Shown here: piece after piece, positions 9,001 to 16,881 of the stretch
Position numbering within the stretch: the first letter of the stretch is position 1
Layout: every line of letters starts with the position of its first letter
NCBI GenBank assembly: GCA_045806505.1
Contig: JBJMJE010000001.1
Location: 1-23,590, forward strand
Reading direction: 5' to 3'
DNA length: 23,590 nucleotides
Source of the DNA: DASVFB01 sp045806505
Lineage (GTDB): Bacteria > Actinomycetota > Thermoleophilia > Gaiellales > Gaiellaceae
Translations under genes and position numbers: made by a program
Notes under the pieces: model-generated
Seen by the model: only the letters and a program-made list of their open reading frames with translations
The model's database searches: none
Told to the model about the DNA's origin: nothing

Positions 9001-9284
9001 TGCTCGCGAACGCGTTGCTGCCGAACGAGCATCGTTATTGGTTCGTGCTCCCGACGTACGACGTCCTGTTCGACGGGCTGATCGAGGTCGGCGACCGGGC
9101 CGCTGCCGAGGCGTTCGCCGAGCCGCTCCTCGAGCCGCCCGGCACGTGTCTCGAGGCGCTTGCGCGCCGCGCTCTCGGGCGAGTTCGGAGCGACCGCTCA
9201 GATCTCGAGACAGCGCTCGCGCGGTTCGAGGCGATGGGCCTCGAGCGGCACGCGCAGCAGACGCGCGACCTGCTGACGGCGTAA
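6078..9284 (+). CDS. Class III adenylate/guanylate cyclase fused to AAA ATPase and helical repeat region
   Basis: The 1068-aa cytoplasmic protein starts with a zinc ribbon (C4, C7, C18, C21). A class III nucleotide cyclase domain follows (about residues 33-200): metal ligands D42 in FADLVGST and D86 in KFAGD, K82, and N153/R157 in GDAVNVCARLE. The position that is Asp or Thr in canonical adenylate cyclases (N minus 7) is Phe146, so specificity and activity are uncertain. Next comes an AAA_16-type ATPase: FVGRDAEL, Walker A ADAGVGKT (252-259), Walker B VVLLEDLHW (363-371). The C-terminal 500 residues are helical and TPR-like, without an obvious HTH. The layout matches the large mycobacterial Rv0386/Rv1358-type signalling proteins. 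ATG 6078 is chosen over GTG 6006 because the zinc ribbon begins there and a -10 element sits 6 nt upstream. Confidence 0.9.
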   Translation: MAACAQCGADLPDGARFCPSCGAPATTPPADERKLATVLFADLVGSTALAGSQDPERTRATLERFYDTMAAEIERAGGTVEKFAGDAVMAVFGAPLALEDHAERALHCALAMRRRLHALFGGELSLRIGVNTGEVVVGRPREGSSFVTGDAVNVCARLEQAAAAQEILVGERTASLVRGAFDFGETRRVQAKGKEHGVLGMPLVGALSLMRPRGVGGVSRAFVGRDAELDLLLATYGRTVEQAAPHVVTIMADAGVGKTRLVRELWEWLTRLDPEPLRRTGRCLAYGHGITYWPLGEILKEHLGILESDPPEVVRERLGGRDILGLALGLDTGGELHPLAARDRLHDAWVELLSELVAERPVVVLLEDLHWAEEPLLELVERLARDVRGPLLVIGTARPELLEARPSWSGGLRNASQVWLEPLRAEHAAAMVGGLLGAELPAGMRHEIVARAEGNPFFVEELISTLIDHGVLARCNGSWAVTDAQAKFDIPDTVHAVVAARIDLLPSAEKAALQAAAVAGRVFWEGPVIELLDGTAPDFQLLETRDFIRRVGASTMDGEREFAIKHTVTREVAYASVPKARRARLHAAFAEWLEKVGAGRDEHAPLLAHHYEQSVAPEHVDLAWGDEPAEAERLRSKAATWLRRAGELAVARYDLDEGIVLLQRAVELEPDQNARSELWREIGRANALGFHGAEFWEAMERSLELTDDERVRGETYAELAYQTSFRSGMWMQAPERDVVDGWIEKAIALSEPDSAARATALCAKVFWSPRAEPEAAEESSRIADATGNPELRSSAYFARSMAAHHARRYEEALEWVQKPLEFVDDLTDPEKVAEVYEAVVPPDAALGRFADARAMAHAFDAATARLTPHHRVHGIALTVEIEELASGWETVRTLTARVERAVEANLATPCVRNQRTLLACAAAARILGDEAESERLEQRGEALGMEGYDLMFGGPRLRLALLKGDTSLIEQQTSLLANALLPNEHRYWFVLPTYDVLFDGLIEVGDRAAAEAFAEPLLEPPGTCLEALARRALGRVRSDRSDLETALARFEAMGLERHAQQTRDLLTA

Positions 9285-9287
9285 GAT
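9282..9287 (+). promoter_or_regulatory. -10-like element for the 9295 gene, overlapping the cyclase stop codon
   Basis: TAAGAT lies 7 nt before ATG 9295, and its first three bases are the TAA stop of the cyclase gene. It could give the small gene its own leaderless transcript. Confidence 0.35.
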
Positions 9288-9294
9288 CGGCGCG

Positions 9295-9705
9295 ATGCGC
9301 AGGCGCAAGGCTCCCGAGAAGACCGAGGTGCTCAAGCGCGTGCCGCTCTTCGGCGGGCTCTCGAAGCGGGCGCTCACCGAGGTGGCGAAGATCGCGGACG
9401 AGATCGACCTCGCCGACGGCAAGGTGCTGATCCGAGAGGACGAGCCCGGCCGGCAGTTCTTCGTCCTGCTGGACGGCAAGGCCGAGGTTCGCCGCAAGGG
9501 CAGGAAGGTCAACACGCTGGAGGCCGGCGATTTCTTCGGCGAGATCTCGCTCGTCACGGAGCGGCCGACGACCGCGACGGTGACGCTGACGGAGCCGTCC
9601 ACCGCGCTCGTCATCTCCAGGCCGGCGTTTCGCCGGATGCTGCTCTCGCAGCCCGGCGTGCAGCTGCAGGTGCTCGAAGCGCTCGCCGAGCGCGTTCTCG
9701 GTTAG
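9295..9705 (+). CDS. Cyclic nucleotide-binding (CRP/PKA-type) domain protein
   Basis: The 136-aa protein is a single cNMP-binding fold: VPLFGGLSKRAL, a beta roll with REDEPGRQFFVLLDGKAEV, and the phosphate-binding cassette FGEISLVTERPTTATV (residues 81-96), then a short C-helix. No DNA-binding or enzymatic domain is attached. In canonical cassettes Arg follows the Pro (PRTATV) and contacts the cyclic phosphate; here that position is Thr92, with Arg90 two residues earlier. It may bind weakly, bind another ligand or only keep the fold. The gene starts 10 nt after the cyclase gene, which suggests a source-and-sensor pair. Its stop overlaps the convergent ddl stop. Confidence 0.88.
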   Translation: MRRRKAPEKTEVLKRVPLFGGLSKRALTEVAKIADEIDLADGKVLIREDEPGRQFFVLLDGKAEVRRKGRKVNTLEAGDFFGEISLVTERPTTATVTLTEPSTALVISRPAFRRMLLSQPGVQLQVLEALAERVLG

Positions 9706-10742
9706 AAGACGAGCTTCGAGCGGCGCTCGTGGCGCTCGAGCGCGAGCGCGACGAGCCGGTCGAGCAGCTCCGCGTACGGGATTCCCGACGCTTCGAACAG
9801 CTTCGCGTACACGCTCGTCGTCGTGAAGCCGGGGATCGTGTTCAACTCGTTGACGACGACCTCGCCGTCGTCCCGCACGAAGAAGTCCACCCGCGCCATC
9901 CCCTCGCACTCGCTCGCGACGAAGGCGTCGACGGCCACGTGCTGCACGCGCTCGATCGTCTCCTGCGGCAACTCCGGCGGGATCACGAGGTGCATGCCGT
10001 CCTCGTCGTACTTCGACTCGTAGTCGTACCACTCGTGCTCGAGCGTGTCGATGCGGCCGGGGAGCGACGCGATCGGCGGAGGGACGCGGTTGCCGAGGAC
10101 GCCGCACTCCACCTCCATGCCCGTGACGAACTCCTCGACGAGCACCTTCTCGTCGTGTCGTCTTGCCAGCTCCACCGCAGGGTCGAGCTCGGACTCGTCG
10201 TGCACCTTCGAGATGCCGACGGACGAGCCGAGGCGCGCCGGCTTCACGAAGACCGGGTAGCCGAAGGGGTTCCGAGGCTCGTCGCCGAGCCTGAGCGCGA
10301 CGTGCCGCGCGACGGAAATGCCGCTGTCGCGCATGACCTTCTTGAACAGGTCCTTGTCCATTGCGAGGGCGGAGGCCGCGACGCCTGCTCCGACGTACGG
10401 CACGCCCGCGAGCTCGAGCAGTCCCTGGACCGTGCCGTCTTCGCCGAACGGTCCGTGCAGGATCGGCAGCACGACGTCCACGTCGGCGAGCGTCGTCGAG
10501 GCGCTGTCGTTCGTCGGGATCGGCAGCGTCTCGGCGGGACGCGTCCCGAGCCCTGCACTCAGGACGTGTCCGGAGGAGCCCCGCTCGAGCTGCCAGCGCC
10601 CGTCCCGGCCGATCGCGACCGTCACAGCCTCGTACCGCTGCGGGTCGAGCGCCTCCAGCACCGACCGCGCCGACGCCAGCGAGATGTCGTGCTCGCTCGA
10701 GCGGCCGCCGGCGAGCACGGCGACCCGGATGCGCCGCGTCAC
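9702..10742 (-). CDS. ddl: D-alanine--D-alanine ligase
   Basis: The 346-aa ATP-grasp ligase has AGGRSSEHDISLASA near the N-terminus (Glu17 matches the conserved active-site Glu), ILHGPFGEDGTVQG, the MDKDLFKKV ATP region, VKPARLGSSVGISKV, and the C-terminal metal/substrate motif ELNTIPGFTTTSVYAKL. YDYESKY in the omega loop carries the Tyr of D-Ala-D-Ala ligases, not the VanA-type D-lactate signature. It makes the dipeptide for the peptidoglycan stem in the cytoplasm. Its GTG start overlaps the pknB stop as GTGA, so it is the last gene of the cell-wall cluster. Its TAA overlaps the TAG of the convergent gene at 9705. Confidence 0.95.
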   Translation of the reverse strand: MTRRIRVAVLAGGRSSEHDISLASARSVLEALDPQRYEAVTVAIGRDGRWQLERGSSGHVLSAGLGTRPAETLPIPTNDSASTTLADVDVVLPILHGPFGEDGTVQGLLELAGVPYVGAGVAASALAMDKDLFKKVMRDSGISVARHVALRLGDEPRNPFGYPVFVKPARLGSSVGISKVHDESELDPAVELARRHDEKVLVEEFVTGMEVECGVLGNRVPPPIASLPGRIDTLEHEWYDYESKYDEDGMHLVIPPELPQETIERVQHVAVDAFVASECEGMARVDFFVRDDGEVVVNELNTIPGFTTTSVYAKLFEASGIPYAELLDRLVALALERHERRSKLVF

Positions 10743-12748
10743 TGGCCGGGGATGGTCGTCGTCGTCGCGGTGGTCGTCGTCGCCGTCGTGTCGGTCGTCG
10801 TCGGGCTCGCCGGCGCCTCTTTGTAGTGCCCGACGGTGACGGTCACCGTCGCGCCCGGCTTGAGCTGCGTGTCCGCGCCCGGATCCTGCGAGATCACGAT
10901 CCCTTCCAGTGAGGGGTCAGACGTGTCCTCGTGCTTCACCTTCACCTTGAATCCCGACGCGACGAGCTGGCTCCTCGCCGTCTCGACGTCGGTGTTCTCG
11001 ACGTTCGGCACGCCAGTCGTCTGCGGCCCCTTCGACACGGTCAGCGTCACCGTCGAGCCCTTCGACGAGAAGCTGCCGCCCGAGGGCTCCTGGCCGATCA
11101 CGATTCCCTCCGCGGCGGCGTTCGAGTCGACGTCGTTGCGTGCGACCGCGAAGCCCAGCGCCTGCAGTTGCGACGCCGCCGAGTCGTACGAGCTTCCGCG
11201 CACGTCCGGGATCCCGATCGGCCTCGGACCGCTCGAGACGTTGATTCGCACCTTTGTCTTCTCGGGAACCTTGACGTCGCCCTTCGGGTCCTGCGCGATG
11301 ACGGTGTCCGCGGGCTGGCTCGACGCGATCTTGTGCACTTCTGCGACGAGGTTCTTGCGCGTGAGCTCTGCGACGGCGTCGTTGCTCGACTTGCCGACGA
11401 CGGACGGGACGAGAACCTGCGCCTTTCCGGTCGACACGTAGATGTCGACGAAGCTGCCCTTGCCGACGCGGTCCCCCGCGTTCGGAGTCTGGTCGTACAC
11501 GAATCCCTTCGGCTCGCTGCTGTTCGGCTGCCGATGGATGTGGCTGTCACCCTTCGGCCCGGCACTGGTCTCGAGGCCGGCGGCGTGGATGTCGTTCACC
11601 GCGCTCGCCTCACGGAGGCCGACGACGTCGGGCACGCCGACCGGGGCGTTCTGGTTCAGCTGGTCCTGGATCTGCCGGTAGACGTAGAAGCCGGCGATCG
11701 CGGCGGCGGCAACGAGCAGGACCGCGAGCAGCCAGGGCCAGATCGAGCGGCGCCGCGGCTGCTCTGCGTAGTCGAAGTAGTCCGGTGCAACCGGCGGCGG
11801 CGGCCGCGTCTCCGTCACCGCGAGCGCCGGACCGATGGTCGTCGCCGCGCCGTCGGCGAACGCAACGCCGCGCAGCACGGTCGTCGCCGCCTCCTCCGTC
11901 TCGCGCGAAACGGCAAGGCCGCGCCCGACACGCTCGAGGTCGGCATCCATCTCGTCGGCCGTCTGGTAGCGCGCGGCCGGGTCCTTCGCGAGCGCCCGCA
12001 GGACGACCATCTCCAGCGACGTCGGCATCTCCGGGCGTTTCTCACGCAGCGGCGGCGGCGTCGCGGAGAGGTGCTTCATCGCGATCTCGACGGGGCTGTC
12101 GCCGGTGAACGGCACCTCCCCCGTCAGCAGCTCGTAGAGGACGATCCCCAGCGAGTACAGGTCGGAACGCTGGTCGACCTGCGTGCCGCGCGCCTGCTCG
12201 GGCGAGAGGTACTGCGCGGTGCCGATGATCGAGCCCTCCTCGGTCATCTGGCTCGCGCCGGCGCGCGCAATGCCGAAGTCGGTCACCTTCACGTGCCCCT
12301 CGGGGTCGACGAGCACGTTGTGCGGCTTGATGTCGCGGTGGACGATGCCGTTGCGATGCGCGAAGCGAAGCGCCGAGAGGATCTGGCGCGCGTAGTCGAC
12401 GGCCACCGACATCGGCGCCGGCCCGCGCGACAGGATCAGCTCCTTCAGCGAGCGCCCGTTGAGATACTCCATCGCGATGTAGTAGGTGCCCTCGGCCTCG
12501 CCACGGTCGTAGATCGAGACGATATTCTGATGCGAAAGACTCGCCGCGTTCTTGGCTTCGCGGCGGAAGCGCTCGACGAACTGCTCGTCACCCGCGTGCC
12601 GCTCGTTCAGGATCTTGATCGCGACGCGGCGGCCGAGCTCCTGGTCCTCGGCGAGGTAGACGTTCGCCATTCCGCCTGAACCGAGCTTGCGCATCACGCG
12701 GTAGCGCTTGTCGAACAGCGTGTTCAGGAGTTGGTCGGTTGTGGCCAT
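10739..12748 (-). CDS. pknB: PASTA-domain Ser/Thr protein kinase
   Basis: The 669-aa protein has an N-terminal kinase domain (about residues 16-280): GSGGMANVY, Lys45, HRDIKPHN with Asp139, DFG 157-159, and an activation loop with candidate autophosphorylation sites Thr169, Ser173 and Thr177. A Pro-rich juxtamembrane part leads to one membrane helix (about 337-358). Four PASTA repeats follow (starting VGVPDVVG, VLVPSVVG, IGIPDVRG, TGVPNVEN; about 370-645), then a Thr-rich tail ending IPGQ. PASTA kinases sense muropeptides or lipid II and control growth and division. Its ATG overlaps the pbpA TGA (TGATG) and its TGA overlaps the ddl GTG. The mycobacterial partner kinase pknA is absent next to it. 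Confidence 0.97.
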   Translation of the reverse strand: MATTDQLLNTLFDKRYRVMRKLGSGGMANVYLAEDQELGRRVAIKILNERHAGDEQFVERFRREAKNAASLSHQNIVSIYDRGEAEGTYYIAMEYLNGRSLKELILSRGPAPMSVAVDYARQILSALRFAHRNGIVHRDIKPHNVLVDPEGHVKVTDFGIARAGASQMTEEGSIIGTAQYLSPEQARGTQVDQRSDLYSLGIVLYELLTGEVPFTGDSPVEIAMKHLSATPPPLREKRPEMPTSLEMVVLRALAKDPAARYQTADEMDADLERVGRGLAVSRETEEAATTVLRGVAFADGAATTIGPALAVTETRPPPPVAPDYFDYAEQPRRRSIWPWLLAVLLVAAAAIAGFYVYRQIQDQLNQNAPVGVPDVVGLREASAVNDIHAAGLETSAGPKGDSHIHRQPNSSEPKGFVYDQTPNAGDRVGKGSFVDIYVSTGKAQVLVPSVVGKSSNDAVAELTRKNLVAEVHKIASSQPADTVIAQDPKGDVKVPEKTKVRINVSSGPRPIGIPDVRGSSYDSAASQLQALGFAVARNDVDSNAAAEGIVIGQEPSGGSFSSKGSTVTLTVSKGPQTTGVPNVENTDVETARSQLVASGFKVKVKHEDTSDPSLEGIVISQDPGADTQLKPGATVTVTVGHYKEAPASPTTTDTTATTTTATTTTIPGQ
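10750..10802. repeat. Low-complexity GTC/GTG tract encoding the Thr-rich PknB tail
   Basis: Near-periodic trinucleotides encode Thr/Ala runs after the last PASTA repeat on the minus strand. Similar composition occurs in the Thr linker of the 4142 kinase. Confidence 0.6.
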
Positions 12749-14253
12749 CAGCCCGATCCCTCGTTATTCGACCTTGCAGGGAGAACGGCCTGCACGATCG
12801 AGTTGGCGATCGGGCCGGCGGTCGTCGCGCCGAAGCCCGTCTGATTCTCGAGCGCGACAGCGACGGCGACCTTCGGATTACTCGCCGGTGCGAAGGCGAT
12901 GAACCACGTGTCGTACTTGCCGTTCACGCCGATTTCTGCGGTCCCGGTCTTGCCCGCGAGATCGATGCCGGACGACGCGAGGTTCGTCGCGGTGCCGCCG
13001 GTGACGACGGACCTCATCATCTGCGTCAGCGCGTCTGCGGTTCGGCGCGAGATGACACGACGCACCTTCTCCGGCTTCACCTTGTGGACGGTCTTCCCGT
13101 CCGGGGAGACGACTTTCTGCAGGAGGTGCGGCTGCATCAGCACGCCGTGGTTCGCGACGGTGGCGGCGACCATCGCCATTTGGAGCGGCGACGCGAGCAT
13201 CCGCTCCTGCCCGAACGCGAGCCGCCCGGGATCGACCTGGAACTCGGGATGCTTCGGCGCGAACAGCTTGTGCTTCTTGTACAGCCCGCTCGGGCTCTGC
13301 GCGTCGGCGGGCAGCTCCACGTCGGGTGTCGCGTAGAAGCCGAAGCGCTTCGCGTACTCGAGGATCTTCCCCGCCCCGATCTGCTTGCCGATGTTGCAGA
13401 AGACGGAGTTGATCGAGTGCTGCAGGCCCTGCGCGAGCGTGACGGTGCCGAACGTCTCCGGGCTCTCGGGATTGCCGGCGTTCGAGACGCGCTTGCCGTA
13501 CTCCTCGCAGTACCCGGGGTCGACGAACTCCGAGCTCGGCTTGTACGCGCCGCTGTCGAGCGCCGCGGCCGCGGTCACGACCTTGAACGTCGAGCCGGGT
13601 GGGTACAGACCCTGCGTCGCGCGGTCGAGGAGCGGCGCGGCGAAGCTGCAGCCGCGCGTGCGGATCTTCGTGATCGCCGAGAACTTCTTCTCCACCGCGT
13701 TGGGGTTGTACGTCGGGCTCGACGCGAGCGCCAGTATCCGCCCCGTCTGCGGCTCGATCGCGACCGCGCCGCCGCACTTCCCCGCAAGCTGTCGCACCGC
13801 GGTCTGCTGCGCACGCGGGCTGAGCGTCAGGAGCAGGTCGTTGCCCTCGAGCGTGACTCCCTTGAGCTTGTCGAGCTCGCGCTGCGTCACGCTCGAGAAG
13901 TTGCCGTTCGCGCCGGTGAGATAGTCGTTCTGCGAGCGCTCGATCCCGGCGCGCGAGCGGCTCTGCGTCGAGTACCCGACGACGTGCGGCGCGAAATAGC
14001 CGTTGGGGTACTTGCGGAAGTAGTACGTCTGACCGTCGACCTTCCGCTTGTCGTTGATGGCGAGCGGGACGTGTCCGCGCGCGGTGTAGATCTTGCCCCG
14101 GTCGACGGTGAACTGCGCGACGCGCGCAAGAGCGTTGTCCTGCCGGTCCGCGAGCCCCGCGACCGCGAACGTCTGCCAGTACGTCGTGCCGACGATCAGC
14201 GCGCTGAGCAGCACGAGTGCCCCGACCGCGAGGCGGGTGATCTGCTTGTTCAC
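12748..14253 (-). CDS. pbpA: Class B penicillin-binding protein (transpeptidase)
   Basis: The 501-aa protein has a short cytoplasmic N-terminus, one membrane helix (about residues 8-26), a dimerisation/pedestal region with VDRGKIYTARG, and a transpeptidase domain. The active-site motifs are all present: STFK with Ser221 and Lys224 (in PPGSTFKVVTA), SIN at 280-282, and KTG at 435-437 (in LAGKTGTAE). It crosslinks peptidoglycan outside the membrane, working with the SEDS polymerase encoded just upstream. GTG 14253 overlaps the upstream TGA as GTGA; its own TGA overlaps the pknB ATG. Gene order matches the mycobacterial rodA-pbpA pair. Confidence 0.96.
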   Translation of the reverse strand: MNKQITRLAVGALVLLSALIVGTTYWQTFAVAGLADRQDNALARVAQFTVDRGKIYTARGHVPLAINDKRKVDGQTYYFRKYPNGYFAPHVVGYSTQSRSRAGIERSQNDYLTGANGNFSSVTQRELDKLKGVTLEGNDLLLTLSPRAQQTAVRQLAGKCGGAVAIEPQTGRILALASSPTYNPNAVEKKFSAITKIRTRGCSFAAPLLDRATQGLYPPGSTFKVVTAAAALDSGAYKPSSEFVDPGYCEEYGKRVSNAGNPESPETFGTVTLAQGLQHSINSVFCNIGKQIGAGKILEYAKRFGFYATPDVELPADAQSPSGLYKKHKLFAPKHPEFQVDPGRLAFGQERMLASPLQMAMVAATVANHGVLMQPHLLQKVVSPDGKTVHKVKPEKVRRVISRRTADALTQMMRSVVTGGTATNLASSGIDLAGKTGTAEIGVNGKYDTWFIAFAPASNPKVAVAVALENQTGFGATTAGPIANSIVQAVLPARSNNEGSG

Positions 14254-15521
14254 GTCGTGCCCCGCACGCTGTTGGCGCGGTTCGAGACGAGCATGAGCCC
14301 GGCGAGCAACACGAAGTTCGCGACGACGCTCGATCCTCCGTACGAGACGAACGGCATCGTGATGCCCGTCAGCGGGATCAGCCCGATGATGCCGCCGACG
14401 ATGATGAAAGCCTGCAGCGCGAACGCGAACGTCAGGCCGACCGCGAGCAACTTCGAGAAGCCGTCGTCGGTGAGCAGCGCGATGCGAAAGCCGCGCGCGA
14501 CGAACAGCATGTAGACGAGCAGGAGTCCTGCGGCGCCGATCAGACCGAGCTCCTGCGCGAGCGCGGCGAAGATGAAGTCGGTGTTCAGGTAGGGGATGTA
14601 CGTCGTGCTCGAGCCGGGCGCGGTGAAGGTGCCGTGGCCGAGGCCGGTTCCTCCGACGCCGCCGTGTGCGATCGCGTAGCGGGCCTGCACGAGCTGGTAA
14701 CCGCTCGTGTCGGCGTGCTGGAACGCGTGCAGCCAGACGTCGACGCGGTCACGGACGTGGCCCGAGATCCTGTATACGCCCGCCGAGCCGATCACGAACA
14801 GCACGGCGCCGGCGATGACGTACGCGAACCTCGCGGTCGCGACGTACAGCATCGCGAGAAAGACTCCGAAGTAGAGGAGGCCGCTGCCGAGGTCGTTGGT
14901 CTCGACGAGGACGAGCATCGCGCCGCCCCAGATCACGAGCAGCGGACCGAGGTCCTTCAAGCGTCCCTGCGCGATCACCTCGCGTTTCTCGCGCAGGTAG
15001 CCGGCGAGGAACACGATCAGCGCGAGCTTCGCGAGCTCTCCCGGCTGGAACTGCAGCGGCCCCGCGCGCACCCACAGCCGCGCGCCGTTCACCGTCGTTC
15101 CGAACCCCGGAAGCGCAGGCAGCACGAGCAGGAAGATCGCGCTCAACCCGAAGAGGTACTTGTACGACTCGAGCACGCGGTAGTCGCGTCCCAGCAACAG
15201 CAGCGTCGCCGAGAAGACGCCGACGGCGATCACGATCCACAGCCCCTGCTTGAATGCGTTGTCCGGGTTCAGCCGGTAGATCTCCGTCACGCCGACGGCT
15301 GCCAGCAGCGCTGCCATCGGCAGGAGGTACGGGTCCGCGTGCGGCACGGCGTACCGCGCGACGAGATGCGCGACGAGGTACAGCGCGAAGAAGAAGGCCG
15401 CGTACGAGAGCGACGCAGTCGAGACCACGGACTGGCGCGCGATGTAGACGGAGGCGAAGCCGAGCGCGGTCAGCATCGCGACGACGATCAGATTCAGGAG
15501 CTCGCGGTTGCGCTCGCTCAC
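14250..15521 (-). CDS. FtsW/RodA/SpoVE (SEDS) peptidoglycan glycosyltransferase
   Basis: The 423-aa polytopic protein has about ten membrane helices and the SEDS signature IPLTGITMPFVSYGGSS near the C-terminus. It also has the extracytoplasmic loop YIPYLNTDFIFAALAQELG, with Asp315 matching the essential catalytic Asp, and GLGHGTFTAPGSSTTYIPY. It polymerises lipid II into glycan strands with its cognate class B PBP, here the next gene. Calling it rodA or ftsW by sequence alone is unsafe; position parallels mycobacterial rodA. I start it at GTG 15521, which overlaps the phosphatase stop as GTGA like its neighbours, not at 15539, which would add six Gly/Ala residues. Confidence 0.94.
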   Translation of the reverse strand: MSERNRELLNLIVVAMLTALGFASVYIARQSVVSTASLSYAAFFFALYLVAHLVARYAVPHADPYLLPMAALLAAVGVTEIYRLNPDNAFKQGLWIVIAVGVFSATLLLLGRDYRVLESYKYLFGLSAIFLLVLPALPGFGTTVNGARLWVRAGPLQFQPGELAKLALIVFLAGYLREKREVIAQGRLKDLGPLLVIWGGAMLVLVETNDLGSGLLYFGVFLAMLYVATARFAYVIAGAVLFVIGSAGVYRISGHVRDRVDVWLHAFQHADTSGYQLVQARYAIAHGGVGGTGLGHGTFTAPGSSTTYIPYLNTDFIFAALAQELGLIGAAGLLLVYMLFVARGFRIALLTDDGFSKLLAVGLTFAFALQAFIIVGGIIGLIPLTGITMPFVSYGGSSVVANFVLLAGLMLVSNRANSVRGTT

Positions 15522-16396
15522 CGCTGCACCAGCACCCACAGGACGGCCGCGGCGACGAGGATGCCGAGCACGAGGATCGTGAGCGGCAGGAACCGGCGCC
15601 AGCCGGACCGATCCTTCGGCTCGGTCACCACGGCGGGAGCGACCGCGGCCTGCTCGACGGTCTGCTCGAGCGTGCGCTCGTCCGGCTCGTCGGTCAGCTC
15701 AAACGCGACGACGGTGATGTTGTCCTGTCCGCCGGCCTTGTTCGCCCGCCGGACGAGCTCGTTCGCCGCATCCTCGAGGCTCTCGCGCCGCTCGGACAGG
15801 ACGGCGCCGATCTCGTCGTCGGCGACCATGTCGGTCAACCCGTCGGAGCAGAGGACGAAGACGTCGCCCTGGCGTCCGTCGACGGTGAACGTGTCGACGT
15901 CGACGTCGGGATCGGTGCCGAGCGCGCGCGTGATCACGGAACGTTGCGGGTGATGCTCGGCCTCCTCGGCCGAGAGCTTGCCGCCGCGGACGAGCTCTGC
16001 GACGAGCGAGTGGTCGTCGGTCAGTTGCTCGAGCTCGCCGTCGCGGAGGACGTAGGCGCGCGAGTCGCCGACGTGGCCGAACGTGATGCCTCCGTCCTCG
16101 ACGAGCGCGACCGTCATCGTCGTGCCCATGCCGGCGACGTCGGCGTCGCGGCTCGAGCGTTCGTAGACGCTGCGGTTCGCCGCCTGCATCAGCGCGACGA
16201 CACGCTCGGCTCCGGTGCCGTTCACCTGGTTCTCCTGCAGGGCGGCGGCGGCAAGTCCGGACGCGACCTCGCCGGCACGCGCCCCGCCCATCCCGTCCGC
16301 GATCGCGAACAGCGGCGGCTCGCAGACAAAGGCATCTTCGTTCAACCGCCGCTTCCGTCCCGGATGGGTCGCAACCGCGCTCCTGGCGACTCTCAT
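15518..16396 (-). CDS. pstP: PP2C-family Ser/Thr protein phosphatase (PstP-like)
   Basis: The 292-aa protein has all PPM/PP2C metal motifs: RRLNEDAF (Asp21), FAIADGMGG (Asp34-Gly35), GHVGDSRAY, LCSDGLTD (Asp185) and GGQDNIT (Asp225). A linker then leads to one C-terminal membrane helix (about residues 270-290) with almost nothing beyond it. The catalytic domain faces the cytoplasm, where it would remove phosphates placed by PknB and the other kinases. It is shorter than mycobacterial PstP, which has a further extracellular part. ATG 16396 overlaps the fhaB stop as ATGA. Confidence 0.95.
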   Translation of the reverse strand: MRVARSAVATHPGRKRRLNEDAFVCEPPLFAIADGMGGARAGEVASGLAAAALQENQVNGTGAERVVALMQAANRSVYERSSRDADVAGMGTTMTVALVEDGGITFGHVGDSRAYVLRDGELEQLTDDHSLVAELVRGGKLSAEEAEHHPQRSVITRALGTDPDVDVDTFTVDGRQGDVFVLCSDGLTDMVADDEIGAVLSERRESLEDAANELVRRANKAGGQDNITVVAFELTDEPDERTLEQTVEQAAVAPAVVTEPKDRSGWRRFLPLTILVLGILVAAAVLWVLVQR

Positions 16397-16881
16397 CGTT
16401 CGTACCTGAGGTCGGTCTCTCCAACGCGAATGACGTCCCCCGAGGTGAGCTTCTGCGCGCGCACAAGGCGGGTGCCATTCAAGTACGTGCCGTTCGTCGA
16501 GCCGATGTCCTCGATCCAGACGCCGTCGCGGCGAGGCTCGATCCGGGCGTGCCGGCTGGAGGCGAACTCGTCGTCGTCGAGACGGATGTCGTTCGAGGCC
16601 GCGCGGCCGACGGTGATCGGCTTCGCGTTCAGCTCGAAGCGCGAGCCCTGCTCGAGCGCGTTCGAGCGGACGGTGACGAGGGCGCCGGAGTCGACCGCCT
16701 GCGGCTGCCGTCCGAGGCCGGCCGCGGCCGCCTGCTGCGGCCCCATGATGAAGCTCTCCTGGGGCATGCGCACGTCACGCGACGCGCTGCGGACGATGCG
16801 CCAGATGAAGAGGTAGAGCAGCACGAGAAAGCAGATCTTGAGGACGAGCAGAGCGGTCTGGACCTCGACGGACGCGAGCAT
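16393..16881 (-). CDS. fhaB: Membrane-anchored FHA-domain protein (FhaB/FipA-like)
   Basis: The 162-aa protein has one N-terminal membrane helix (about residues 8-28), a basic stretch and linker, and a C-terminal FHA domain (about 88-160). Phosphothreonine-binding residues are intact: Arg93 in VGRAASNDI, SSRH at 108-111, and STNGTYLNG with Asn130. FHA domains read pThr sites, so this protein probably recruits targets of the cluster's kinases to the membrane, as FipA does in mycobacterial division. The ATG overlaps the fhaA TGA (TGATG), and its TGA overlaps the phosphatase ATG. Confidence 0.94.
   Translation of the reverse strand: MLASVEVQTALLVLKICFLVLLYLFIWRIVRSASRDVRMPQESFIMGPQQAAAAGLGRQPQAVDSGALVTVRSNALEQGSRFELNAKPITVGRAASNDIRLDDDEFASSRHARIEPRRDGVWIEDIGSTNGTYLNGTRLVRAQKLTSGDVIRVGETDLRYER

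Noticed and set aside
10750..10802. A short tandem repeat array of possible regulatory meaning
   Set aside because: It is explained by the Thr/Ala-rich tail of PknB.
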